Shown here: positions 41,941-52,900 of the stretch, piece after piece
How positions within the stretch are numbered: the stretch's first letter is position 1
Layout: every line of letters starts with the position of its first letter
Source of the DNA: Adineta steineri
Taxonomy: Eukaryota; Rotifera; Eurotatoria; Adinetida; Adinetidae
Length of the DNA: 64,000 nucleotides
NCBI GenBank assembly: GCA_905250115.1
Contig: CAJNOI010000071.1
Span: forward strand, 383,801-447,800
Direction of reading: 5' to 3'
Notes under the pieces: generated by a model
Database searches by the model: none
What the model saw: only the letters and a program-made list of their open reading frames with translations
What the model was told of the DNA's origin: nothing
Translations under genes and position numbers: made by a program

Positions 41941-43009
41941 ATGAGTGATGGAAGGCAATCAAATACACATTCGAGACGTACGAATTATTCGTACATCGAA
42001 GAACAAAATGAACAACGTACGGAATTATTAAATTCGAAAGTAAATCAACTTAAACATCTAGCAGTACAAATTGGTGACGAAACAAAACTCCAGAATAAAT
42101 ATCTACAGGTTTGATATAATTTCGAACTTTTATTATCTACATACATAAATGTTAGAGAGAATTTCTTGTTAAATAACGACGCTTAAGTAATCAAATACTA
42201 TTTTCTGTTCTATTCATGTTAGTCATAGTCTCATAAAACTACGAGTACAAATTAAATGGTCAGTTTTTTATTCAAAATGATCAGTAGTTTTATTGTGAAT
42301 TATCAGTAAAAAATTCAAACTGGGTGTAGGTGTGGGTATGGATGTGGGTGTGAGTGGACACTTACACTCACACGCGCGTTCACACCCAAGCCCTGATCAT
42401 GATTACTGACATTCGACATTATTTACTGCTCAGAAAGGATATATTTACTGATTACACTATAGGAAAAACAACTGATCATTTAAATAGTACCCTAAAACTA
42501 CTGTCTATTTCAAAATAAAAGGCAGTTGAATATTTATTGAATAGTTTTCGATAGGAACAAGATGGAGCGGTGCGGTTTCCATCGTTGCAAAGAGCTGTAG
42601 TCAGACATTCTTATTAAATCCATATGCTACCAATGAGAGACATACTGTTTTTCTAAAAACTTTGTGCAACAGTCTTCCGAGATAAACTGCCCTTTTCCGA
42701 CGATGCAAATCGCTACTTTCCATTTTGTTGCTATCGAAAATTATTCAAGAAAATGCCCACCCATCTTTTATTTTGAAATCGGCAGTGGATATGCAAAAAA
42801 ACTCTTTCAGATTTGTTGATCAATCATATAGAATTTCTTTTGTTTTGTAGGAGCTACACGACAATATGGATAATACAGGTAGTCTACTTGGCCAAGCACG
42901 TCGTCGTGTTTTGAATTTAGCTCGATCTGGTGGTTGGAAAATATATTTATATCTATTACTTTTTGCTTTATTCGTTTTTCTTGTTATTTATTTTCTTATC
43001 AAACGTTAA
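41941..43009 (+). CDS. BET1: BET1 Qc-SNARE
   Basis: ER-Golgi transport SNARE. Two exons (41941-42108, 42851-43009) close to 108 aa, close to animal BET1 (about 118). The SNARE motif begins IEEQNEQRTELLNSKVNQLK and continues through LAVQIGDETKLQNKYLQ, with Gln in the zero-layer region. It ends in a C-terminal membrane anchor (IYLYLLLFALFVFLVIYFLI) before KR. The 742-base intron is far longer than its neighbours and contains telomere-like hexamers and a palindromic element. The gene is tail-to-tail with the CAP protein, 105 bases away. Confidence 0.9.
42321..42388. repeat. degenerate telomere-like hexamers (TGTGGG type) in BET1 intron
   Basis: Five consecutive hexamers in register: TGTAGG, TGTGGG, TATGGA, TGTGGG, TGTGAG (42325-42354). 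They are followed by an opposite-oriented CACTCACAC ... CACACCC stretch that can fold back on them. TGTGGG is the known bdelloid rotifer telomere unit. Confidence 0.6.
42499..42788. mobile_element. palindromic (foldback) MITE-like element in BET1 intron
   Basis: Two arms of about 105 bases are imperfect reverse complements. The left arm starts CTACTGTCTATTTCAAAATA and the right arm, reversed, CCACTGCCGATTTCAAAATA. Inner blocks such as TTTTCGATAGGAACAAGATGG and TTTTCGATAGCAACAAAATGG also pair. There is no protein frame. Exact ends and target duplication are unclear. Confidence 0.65.
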
Positions 43010-43114
43010 TTTTAAAAGAAAAGATTAAGAAAATTATATTGTACTTTCCAAATGATTGCAATAAAAACCAGAACATTTACATAATTGTTTTTTGTATATA
43101 TACATATAATAAAT

Positions 43115-44014
43115 TTAACTTGGAGGAAAAACATTTTTATCAAATTCACCAAGAAAATTTCCTGCAGGATAATACATTGCAACAGCAAAATTCATTGAAC
43201 TACCTTGTGCTTGTGCAAAACCAACTTCTTGCGAATTTTTCCATACGACTTGAGTAAAATGTCCAGTATCAGATTGATATAATTGACGATTATGATAATC
43301 ATATTTCTTACATTCATTATACCATGATTGAGTCATTTCCTTACCTAAAATATATACATACTATATAATATAATATAAATAATAAATAATAAACCTGTCA
43401 TTGGCCATGATTGACAATAAAGATTTTCTCCAACTTGTGTATTTCGATATTTTGTTTTACTATGTACAAGTCCTCTAGTTGAAGCTAAATGATTAGCTAA
43501 AATACAAGATAGAAAAAAATAATTTTTTTTCAAATTAAAAATATTGATTTATTATTTACCCCAATCTTGAGCTAATTTTGACAAATCATTATTTAATTTT
43601 AATGGTTCAACGCCATGTTTACGTCTTAATTCATTATGTAATTTTAATGCTTCTTGAGCAAATTCAGTATTATCTTGAACTGCTGCTGCGGCAGTTGCAT
43701 TTCTATCAGCAGTTGGTTTTGTTGATCGAAAAAGACTTTTTGGATTTCTTAATGAATGAAAACCAAATCGATTTTCATCTCGTTTATCATCATGTTGTAA
43801 ACGTAAATTTTGCATATGCTACAGTATTTTACAAAATAAAAAAAATCTAATAATTATTATTCAACTATCTTACTTTGATTGCGTCATCATCCACCATTTC
43901 AACTGTTTCTGTTTGTTTTTTTCCATCCGAATTTGTTACTGTTCGCGTTATTTTATAATAACTATGACCATCATTATTTGAACGTGAAGATGCTGTATTA
44001 TTATTACGATTCAT
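43115..44014 (-). CDS. GLIPR2: CAP-domain protein, GLIPR2/GAPR-1 type
   Basis: Member of the CAP superfamily; animal GLIPR2 is a Golgi-membrane-associated cytosolic protein. Four exons (43874-44014, 43560-43818, 43395-43496, 43115-43344) close to 243 aa. The CAP domain starts ALKLHNELRRKHGVEPLKLN and includes LVHS, VGENLY and the signature GHFTQVVWKNSQEVGFAQA. There is no signal peptide, which argues against a secreted venom/CRISP-type member. About 95 residues precede the domain, Asn/Ser- and Thr-rich with YKITRTVTNSDGKKQTETVE, which is longer than vertebrate GLIPR2. The ATG follows an orphan acceptor (TTTGATTCAG) 26 bases upstream. Confidence 0.88.
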
Positions 44015-44665
44015 TGTTATTCGATTAATACTCTCTAACTGAATCAAATAGTTACGAAGTCAAACATTTTATAGTGTCTCAATTTTATGATTTAGACGAT
44101 GAATCAACTTGACAAAGAAAATGAATGTCAGGTGTCATATTATTAGAGCAATTATGTCAATGCTAAAATATCAAGTACTTTTATCTCTATAGCTTTGAAT
44201 GTTATTTACTCATTTCTGTATAGAATATAAATTGTATTAGTAATGAGGAACAACAAATTCATTTCATTTACAGACTAAATTATATAAAGTTTTATTATCT
44301 TGAGGGTGTGGGTGACTGTCTGAATTTGTGATTATAGGCGTGGGTAGATGTATGAATTGACCCGGATATGAATGTGTTTCTCGAGACAATTATAAGATTT
44401 ATATGTATTAATAAGCATCTGATTATTTGTCTTATACTGATAGATACTTGAGAGTTTTTCTTTTCTTCAAAATTCTTTTATTTAAAGAAAAAACATATTC
44501 TTGATTAGTCACATATGCATAGAATTAAAATAAGAGAAGAAGAAAAAAAAACTTTTGTCACCTTCATCTTAACAATAGTATTGTTAACAACTTGACGACA
44601 ATACGTAAGAACATTTGAAACGTGCTTTTACAATAACAACAATTAAGACATAGACTTACGAAAAA
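44015..44665. other. divergent spacer CAP gene/TRIM gene 1
   Basis: About 650 bases between two head-to-head genes; promoters expected. Contains a GT-rich patch (44299-44395) with TGTGGG-like units. No coding frame. Confidence 0.6.
44299..44395. repeat. GT-rich, telomere-like patch
   Basis: GGTGTGGGTGAC and GGCGTGGGTAG within a GT-rich stretch. It begins CTTGAGGGTGTG, and a similar CTTGAGGGTATG starts the patch near 62540. Weakly repetitive. Confidence 0.35.
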
Positions 44666-46225
44666 ATGGAAATGCTTAATGATTCTAATACAAAACAATT
44701 ACAAGAATTCACTACTTGTACTATATGTTTAAAAAAATACAAAGATCCACGTATTCTTCCATGTTCTCATACATTTTGTTTAAAATGTCTTCATCAATCG
44801 GTTAAAGATGGCAAATTTTCCTGTCCAATGAAAGATGATATAATGATAAATGAAAATGATATCGATCAATTACCAATTAATCGAACAGCTAAAGATACGG
44901 TAGACTTTGTAGTGAGTCTTAGTCCATCACTTGATGAAAAAACTTATTACCCATGTGAGAATTGCAATGAAAAACAAGCGTTAAATTGGTGTGAAAAATG
45001 TGCTACAAATTTATGTGATACATGTACAAAATCAGTACATTCAATAAAAATCTTTCAAGCTCATACAATTGTTTCATTATCAAATAAAATATATTCATTT
45101 TGTTTAGAACATCCGGATGAAAAATTTAAATATTGGTGTACACAATGCCATCTTCTTGTATGTCGTGATTGTTTATTATTTAAACATAAAGATCATACAT
45201 TTGTATCGTTGGATGATGCAGCCATGGATGCAAAAGGAAATCTCGAGAGAAAAACCCAAGAAATAAACGAAATTAAAAGAAATTTAACACAATTTTCAAC
45301 TACAACAAAAAATGCTATTGAACGACAACGTGAAATAGCTCGTCATGAAATGCAAGATACTGCACAAACATTTGCTAATCTACAACAAATGTTAGAAGAA
45401 AGAAAATGTATACTTACCAAAGAGTTAAAAGATGAAGAAATACAATCAATAAAAATATTAAATCAACAACAAATTAATATAGATCAACATTTAAATCTAA
45501 CCACTGTTCAAGAACTTTGTATCAGACAAATATTGAACTCAGATGATCCAATACAAATATTAAAATTCAAATCTACTTTATCTCATAATTATAATGAATT
45601 TATAGAAAAATATAGAAAAATAGATGAAGGTTGTATTATAATGAGAGATACATTTAAAAGAAATGATAAAGATTTAGAAGATCTTCAAGATATGATTTCC
45701 AAACTTGGTAGTATTACAAGTAAAGCACATGTTGTGAAAAAAGATGGTGTGGCAATTAGAACAATACCATTAGATATTTCCAAAATTAGTGATAGTAGTA
45801 ATAGTATTATTTCAAAAGAACAGAATATTGCTCGTGGTTATAAATTTTCATTAAAACAACCAATGAAACTTCGATCAATTCGTATACAATCAGATCATAT
45901 TGGACAAGTTATAGGATTTGTAGTTAATGATGCTAATACTGTTATTCAAAAAAGTATAATTAATTCAGTTAATGCAACGATGAAATGGTTGATAATTCCA
46001 ATGGAATTTGAAATTAAAGATAACTATGGTGTATTAATACTACCACCATCAGATAATGGATCGTATACGTATAAAAATGGAGATAATCAATTTCGAAAAA
46101 TAACTGAAAATTGTTCAGTTAAAAGTAAATTATGTAATATGACAACACAACTCAATATAGGTTTACAATTGACTGTAATTAATAACACACATTCTATTAG
46201 TATGATAATTGATGTGGAAGAGTAA
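44666..46225 (+). CDS. TRIM-like RING/B-box protein, copy 1
   Basis: Intronless, 519 aa. Probable E3 ubiquitin ligase by architecture. RING at 18-57 (CTIC...PCSHTFCLKCL...CP), B-box 1 at about 97-140 (CENC...CEKC...CDTC), B-box 2 at about 145-188 (CLEHPDEKFKYWCTQCHLLVCRDC...H..H), and a long coiled coil at about 190-340. The C-terminal domain of about 130 residues (GYKFSLKQPMKLRSIRIQSD to the end) is predicted beta-rich and is not a B30.2/SPRY, NHL or MATH domain that I recognise. The RING lacks the eighth ligand: CPMKDD has Lys56 where Cys is expected, with Asp next. It has a tandem partner 1.3 kb downstream. Lack of introns among intron-rich neighbours suggests retrocopy origin. Confidence 0.85.
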   Translation: MEMLNDSNTKQLQEFTTCTICLKKYKDPRILPCSHTFCLKCLHQSVKDGKFSCPMKDDIMINENDIDQLPINRTAKDTVDFVVSLSPSLDEKTYYPCENCNEKQALNWCEKCATNLCDTCTKSVHSIKIFQAHTIVSLSNKIYSFCLEHPDEKFKYWCTQCHLLVCRDCLLFKHKDHTFVSLDDAAMDAKGNLERKTQEINEIKRNLTQFSTTTKNAIERQREIARHEMQDTAQTFANLQQMLEERKCILTKELKDEEIQSIKILNQQQINIDQHLNLTTVQELCIRQILNSDDPIQILKFKSTLSHNYNEFIEKYRKIDEGCIIMRDTFKRNDKDLEDLQDMISKLGSITSKAHVVKKDGVAIRTIPLDISKISDSSNSIISKEQNIARGYKFSLKQPMKLRSIRIQSDHIGQVIGFVVNDANTVIQKSIINSVNATMKWLIIPMEFEIKDNYGVLILPPSDNGSYTYKNGDNQFRKITENCSVKSKLCNMTTQLNIGLQLTVINNTHSISMIIDVEE

Positions 46226-47541
46226 GAATGAATAAAAATTTGATACAACAAAAGACTTCCTGTATCAATGAATGTTTGAAGTTTTAATAGTATTTCATAG
46301 ATATTTAAAGATTTTAAAATATAATGCATTTATTATTTTTGTATTAAATAATTTAACTATTACTCATTGCAATAATAGATAACTACTGATGATGGATAGT
46401 TTATAGATCATAGAAACAAGCTTTCGTAAATAGCAACGGTCATTGTACCAGAATGATTTCATTTTCTACAATATGACGGTCATAGTTTAATAAACTAATG
46501 AATCTTCTAATAGAAACACTATAGGCATATATAAATATTATATAGGGTATAGCCAATCGTTATATTACTAATTGAATCCACATTTAAAAAAGATATCAAA
46601 TATTTTGCATTCTACATCAAAACGTTGTTTTTTTAGATGTTTAAGACATTCACTTAAACAAACAACGGAAAAGTGGGTGTCTTGTTCATGAAACTGCACA
46701 TTTGCAAACACTCATAATATTTTTAATAGACTCCTTCTTACATAATATTATTCGTTATGTTTTTGACACTTCGACAGTGGATACAATCTCATTCAGATTT
46801 TATTGATCAAGAATAAAAACCAAAAGAAAAGGATCAATGCATATATTTTAAGATGGTGCGCAGTTGCGGAAGTGCTAAGTTGATGAGAATGTACAACTTG
46901 CATTTTCTCTTTGCAAACTCGAAAATTTTGATAAACTTATCGCAAAGCCTTCTTTCTTATGAGAAAAAGACTATTTTGATGAAATATTTAATTTTATAAG
47001 CACTTCAGCATCCGCAGACGCTCAAAAATCTAAATCTGCAGTTTTCTTCTAAATAAAATGCATCCAGATACCTATATAATATGTATCTTTTGCATTTCTT
47101 TTTCCATTATGTTATAGTTGTGAGCTTGATGATGTTTTAAAGGAAACAACAACATGAAACTACATCTGTTAGTTAGCCATTTTTGCCTACTCGTTAATAA
47201 AATCACAAACACAAGAGAAAAAAATTATTTTTTATTGAGTCAATAATTGCAACTGTTACACGGAAAATATTATTTGCTGTTATTTTTGTAACTTTTGTGT
47301 CATTGGCGATGTTTTTTCTTTCAAAATTCTTATATTTTTATAAGGTATGGATAGTTATTTACTCAGTAAAAACCCATTCAAAGACACCACTGTGTGAGAG
47401 AAAACTTGCTCGTATAATTTAATATTCAGTAAGATTACTTATTTTCTTTTTCTTCTCTTACTGTGTCATTTATTTAGGCAAGGAAGAAGAATTTTATTTA
47501 CATCGAAAATTGCATTTTTTTCTAGTTTCATTTTTGTATAA
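46226..47541. other. spacer between the TRIM copies
   Basis: 1.3 kb. Bases 46772-47060 resemble the palindromic element of the BET1 intron (shared CAGTGGATA and a TCAGATTT ... TTGATCAA block) and show partial self-complementarity (GCGGAAGTGCT near 46875 against AGCACTTC near 47002). No protein frame. Confidence 0.5.
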
Positions 47542-49098
47542 ATGGCAACGCTTAACAATAAGAACACCGAACAACTGCAAGAGCTCGTTACTTGTGCTAT
47601 ATGTTTAGAATATTACAAAGATCCACGTATTCTTCCTTGCTCTCATACATTTTGTTTTAAATGTATACAACAATTGGTTGGAACTGGTACAGCAGCCTGT
47701 CCATTCCGAGATAATACAACAATTAATCGAAATGATATTGATCAATTACCAATTAATCGAATAGCTAAAGACATGGTAGAGTTTATAACGAACTTTAATC
47801 CATCACTTAAAACAAATGGCAACCCTTTATGTGATAACTGTAATGAAAAGCCAGGTATAAACTGGTGTGAAAAATGTGCATTTCATTACTGTGAACCTTG
47901 TACAAAATCCGTACATTCGATCAAAGCTTTACAATCTCACACGATCGTTCCAGTATCCGACAAAACGCATTCTATTTGTTTGGAACATTCCGATGAAAAA
48001 TTTAAATATTGGTGTACACAGTGTCATATGCTTGTCTGTCGTGATTGTTTATTATTTAAACATAAAGATCATAAATATTTATCACTGAAAGATGCAGCAA
48101 CGGAAATAAAAGTAAATCTCGAGAAAAAAACTCAAGAAATAAATGAAATTAAACAAAATTTAACGCAATTTTCTACTACAGCAAAAGATGCTATTAGTCA
48201 ACAAAATCGAAAAAAGACTCAAGAAAGAAATGATATCAAGCAAATGTTCGAAAATCTACAACGAATATTAGAAGAAAGAAAATGTATACTTATCAAAGAG
48301 TTAGAAGATGAAGAAATACAATCAATAGAGATATTAAATCAACAACAAATTAAAATAGATCAACATTTAAATTTAATTACTGTACAAGAACTTTGTAGTA
48401 GACAGATACTGAATTCAGATGATCCAATACAAATACTAAAATTCAAATCTGCTTTATCTCATAATTATAATGATTTTACTGAAGAATATAGAAAAATAGA
48501 TGAAGGTTGTATTATAATGAGACATACATTTAAAAGAAGTGATGAAGACTTAGAAGCTGTTAAAGATATGATTTCAAAACTTGGTAATATTCATAGTGAA
48601 TTATATAGAATAAACAAATATGGTGTCGCAGTCAAAAGTCAGTCGTTAGATATTTCTAAGCCTAATAGCACCAACCAATTCACTCAAAGAGGCCTCAACC
48701 ATGCTCAAGGGTACAAGTTTTCACTGAAAAAACCGTTTGTACTCCGTGCAATTCGTATACAATCAAATTACAATGGATCACATATAGGTTTCATAGTCAA
48801 CGATGTTGGTTTGATTATTCATCGTGGAACAGCTAATTCTACCGACTCCACCCTGAAATGGTTAAATATTCCATTAGAGGGTGATATAAAAAATGACTAC
48901 ACGGTGTTCGTTTGGGCACCATCTGGTAATGGTTCATATGCCTACGTAAACGGAGATAACAAGTTTCGCGCAATTCATCATAATTGTTCAGTTCAGAGTA
49001 AATGTATTTTAACTGCAGTTCGAATCAATATCGGTTGGGGAACTAATATCACTGACAGCACTTATTCTATTAATATGATACTTGATATTAAAGAATAA
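47542..49098 (+). CDS. TRIM-like RING/B-box protein, copy 2
   Basis: Intronless, 518 aa, same strand and architecture as copy 1 and clearly its duplicate: the coiled-coil block LNQQQIKIDQHLNLITVQEL and the B-box 2 are nearly the same. The RING is at 18-57 and again lacks the last Cys (CPFRDN, Arg56). Two B-boxes follow at about 97-190, then coiled coil to about 345, then the same unassigned beta-rich C-terminal domain (GYKFSLKKPFVLRAIRIQSN to the end). Divergence is greatest in the C-terminal domain and RING/B-box 1, and the coiled coil is best conserved. Likely an active E3-type gene rather than a pseudogene, because the frame is intact. Confidence 0.85.
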   Translation: MATLNNKNTEQLQELVTCAICLEYYKDPRILPCSHTFCFKCIQQLVGTGTAACPFRDNTTINRNDIDQLPINRIAKDMVEFITNFNPSLKTNGNPLCDNCNEKPGINWCEKCAFHYCEPCTKSVHSIKALQSHTIVPVSDKTHSICLEHSDEKFKYWCTQCHMLVCRDCLLFKHKDHKYLSLKDAATEIKVNLEKKTQEINEIKQNLTQFSTTAKDAISQQNRKKTQERNDIKQMFENLQRILEERKCILIKELEDEEIQSIEILNQQQIKIDQHLNLITVQELCSRQILNSDDPIQILKFKSALSHNYNDFTEEYRKIDEGCIIMRHTFKRSDEDLEAVKDMISKLGNIHSELYRINKYGVAVKSQSLDISKPNSTNQFTQRGLNHAQGYKFSLKKPFVLRAIRIQSNYNGSHIGFIVNDVGLIIHRGTANSTDSTLKWLNIPLEGDIKNDYTVFVWAPSGNGSYAYVNGDNKFRAIHHNCSVQSKCILTAVRINIGWGTNITDSTYSINMILDIKE

Positions 49099-49992
49099 AG
49101 ACTTGCTATATGTTTACAAACAGACACTTCTTATTCTTCTTTTTGTGATTTCATATTGTATGTACTTAATAATTTTAAAATAAAACATGCTTAACACTTT
49201 ACATTGAAAGACATATGGTGTAATCATTACGATAATAACTCACATTTAGAGTACTACATAAGCATAAGAGTGTGTATTAATATGACTTTAATTCTTTCTA
49301 ATATGTTCGATTTTTATGTTGTTAATAAGCAAATTCATGTTCAAAAATCATACTCAAAATATTGTGTTATTTTCGAGCAAAAGATATGAATTTGTTTTTA
49401 TTATCATTTAAAAGTATATTATACTATATTTCCATTGTTAACTTGTAATATTTTGAATAGTTGCATTATTAAAAGCCATATTTAAGTTTTACAATGATTC
49501 ATATTAAATATTTCCTAATCTGTCAAAATCTCTTGGTATTTGAAAACATACTATCCATTGAAGAAAAAGAAAAGATTAAAGTTCATATGTGTAACAATAT
49601 TAACTTCTTGTTTTCCCTCCTTTTTTTGTTGTATGTGCTGAAAAAATCACAGACAAAACAAGAAGAAAAAGAAACAAACACAAAAGAAAGAGAAAGAGAA
49701 CAAAAAGAGAGAGAGAGAGAGCGAGCGCAAGAAAAATGACAAATACATACACATATCATAACGTTTTTTTTCTTTCTTTTTTTTATATATTAAAAAAAGA
49801 CAAGTTTATTTCTAAGTACGTTTTCGTGTTTAACTTGAATAGACTTGATATTTGTACATAACAGAAACGCACTTTAATTCATCTATTTTCTTGTTTTTTT
49901 TGTCTTAATAATAAAGAAGAGAAAAACATGTAAGAATACACGCACACACACACACACAAACACACCGAGAACAAAATCGGACAAAAAGCCAA
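49099..49992. other. convergent intergenic spacer
   Basis: 0.9 kb between the 3' ends of TRIM copy 2 and RBM25. Contains a GA-rich tract (49660-49735) and a CA microsatellite (49939-49960). No gene supported. Confidence 0.65.
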
Positions 49993-52900
49993 TCATTTGC
50001 TTAGACCAAAGCGTTTAGCTTCAATTTCATAGACAATTAATCGCCACATTTTAACAACAAATACTTCAGCTTCATCATCAAGTACAACACGTATATCAGA
50101 TAAGATTGTTTCTGCACTTTTTTTTGACATTATTGATGTACAAATAAAATCTGTTAATGTTGCTTCTTCTTCACCAATATATTCAACAATTTTTTTTGTT
50201 ACCCATGGTTTAATACGTTTTTCCATTAGATTCTATAACAAAAAATTAATGTTAGAATTTTTACCGAAAAAAAAAATGATAATTCAGTTTTTGATCAGAG
50301 TTACAGGGTAAAGGTAAGAGAAAAGCTTATCCTGCGCATGTCTAATCAGGGTCATACGTATTAACCATTGCGATTTGCTACCGGACATTCTCAACATACT
50401 ATTCTCCTTAATTCATTTAAGCATAGACCAAAAAAATATCGAATAAGTGATTTTCGAGACGGATATTTTAAACTAGTACTCTTAATGAAAATTAAGGAGA
50501 AATCTTTATACGTACGAAATCAAGAAGTGACCAATCGAGTGGAAAAGTGAATAAATCTTCTTTTTTTGTTGGAATATTTTCAATTAATTTTCGTACAGCT
50601 TGACGTTTTTCTTCTTGTGCTTGAGCAGAATTAACATTTGTTGTAGGTGTAACAGCTGTAGTTTTTCCTGATGATGGTCGATTAGTTTGTTCTTCTTTAA
50701 TATGTGGAGAAGTTTGAGAAATTGGAATAGCTGGTTGATCAGGTATTGCAGTTAATTTTGATTTTTTTTGAAGAGCATTTGTATTATCATCTTCTTGATC
50801 ATCACGAAAAGCCTACAAAGAGATTTCCTCAAAGATAAAAAAAAACGGCTTCATTAAAAAATAAAAATCTTACTTCATTTACGGCTAATTTTCGTTTTAA
50901 AGGAAGTTTTGTACCTGTAATTGGTGCACCACCAAGTGCAGATGTTTGACGTGGACTAACTTTAACTTCTAAATAGGAAAAAACAAGAAATGAAATTTAA
51001 ATTATATATATATATTCAACAAACCAATTTGTGGAGATGCTGGTTGTCGTAGTGAATGATCCATACTTTCCGTACCTAAAAGAAAAAATAGTTATATAAG
51101 ATCTTACGAAAAACTTTTATCTTACTAGTATTATTAGCTGATTCGGAAGGTAGAACAGCAGTATCTTTTCGACTGACAGCTTGTTGTTCATCGTTATCTG
51201 ATTCATCAGCAGATTCATCACTTGCTCGTGTGAGATCAGCTAAACGCTTACGTATTAATTCTTCTTCTTTTTCTAAACGTCGTTTTATTTCTAATTCAAT
51301 ATCATCAATATTATCTTGAAGTAATAATTTTTGACGTAATTCTTCAATTTCATCTTTTTCATGACGTCGATCACGATTATCTATTTCAATTTCATGTTCA
51401 CGATCTTTTAAACGACGAGCTAATGATGTACCTCTATATTGAAAAACAGAAAAATAAGATTTTTTCAATTAATTATTTAAATATAAAATATATACTTGTA
51501 ATATTTTGGATCATCATTTTCATCATTATAATCTTCAAGAAATGCTAATAAACGTTTGCCTTCTTTTTCTTCATCATGTAATCGACTTAATTCCCGACGT
51601 TTTTCTAATTCATAATCATTCTGTTTTTTTCGTTCACGCTGTTCCCATGCTTTCAATCTCTAGAAGAAAAAAAAATATCAGTCAAGTTAACTATTTCATA
51701 TTTAAAAACTTACATCTCTATAACGAATTTCTTTTTCACGTAATCGTCTTTCTTGTTTTTTTCTTTCATAAGCTTCATCATCATCTTCATCAACAACAGC
51801 ATGTCCTCCTCCTCCTCCTTTTGGTAATGGTGATTTTGTTCTTGAACGACGACTATATGGACGTGATGATGATGATGGAACAGGTGAACGACGATCATAT
51901 CGTGATGGTGGAGGACTACGTCGATCACTTGGACGATTACTACGTACAGCATTACTTGTATTATTTCTTGATGATGAACTACGGTAACGATCATCACTAG
52001 GTGATGAACGATCACGTCGACTTGTACTACCACGATCATGTCTTGGTGATGAACGATCACGAGATGATGATGATGGTGGTGAATTACGTGAAGATGGTGA
52101 TACGGATGATTTATTATCTCGACTAGTTGCAGCTTCTTCAGCTGCACGTTTCTCACGTTGCAATGCTCGTTCACGTTCATAACGATCTTTTCGTTCTTTT
52201 TCTGTATTACGCATTTTTGTATCTTCATCTTTGAAACGATCACGAAACATAAGAATTTCATTTGATATTAAACTTCTTTTTCCTTCTTCATCATCAACTG
52301 AAACTGTGCCATCATTACGTCGTCCTGATGGACTAGTTGTATTTGATGATGGTGCTGATGATGATGATGTATCTGATGTAGGATTAGTTGGTGTATTTGA
52401 AGGTGTCGGTGGTAGTTGAGATACAGGAGGCATATTTGGTATTAGTCCTGCTGCTGCGGCTGCTTGAGCTTCTCGAGCTGCCATTTCTTTTGCTTCTAAT
52501 GCACGTTGATTCATTTCTCGAGCATATTCTCGCATAATTGTTTCAAGTGATAATTTTATGGTTAAATCTTCGCGACGTGTTTCATTATCAATATAATCAT
52601 CTTCTTCTTCTTCAATTTCACCTTCCTCACCGGATTTTTTCTATAAAAAAAAAATCAAATATGAAAACGAAAAAAAAAAGAAAATTCTCTCATTTTACTT
52701 TTGCATCTGAATCTGTACTGTTCGTTTTTTTCGTATCATCATCTTCATCATCTTCATAAATAAATTTAAATGCTGTTGTATCATTAGCTGCTTTTTTTGC
52801 TAATTCATGTCGTTTCTTTTTTTTATATTCATCAAGTATTGCTTTTGTTTTAGTATCGACTTTAACCTAAATAAATACATAATATATTTCATACGAAAAT

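Noticed and set aside
49494-49739. Plus frame ending in Lys/Glu/Arg run
   Set aside because: The charged end is a GA-rich simple repeat and the rest is AT-rich noise.
51506-52261. His/Val-rich frames on both strands overlapping RBM25
   Set aside because: These are shadow frames of the RS-rich RBM25 exon 51714-52640 and its neighbour.
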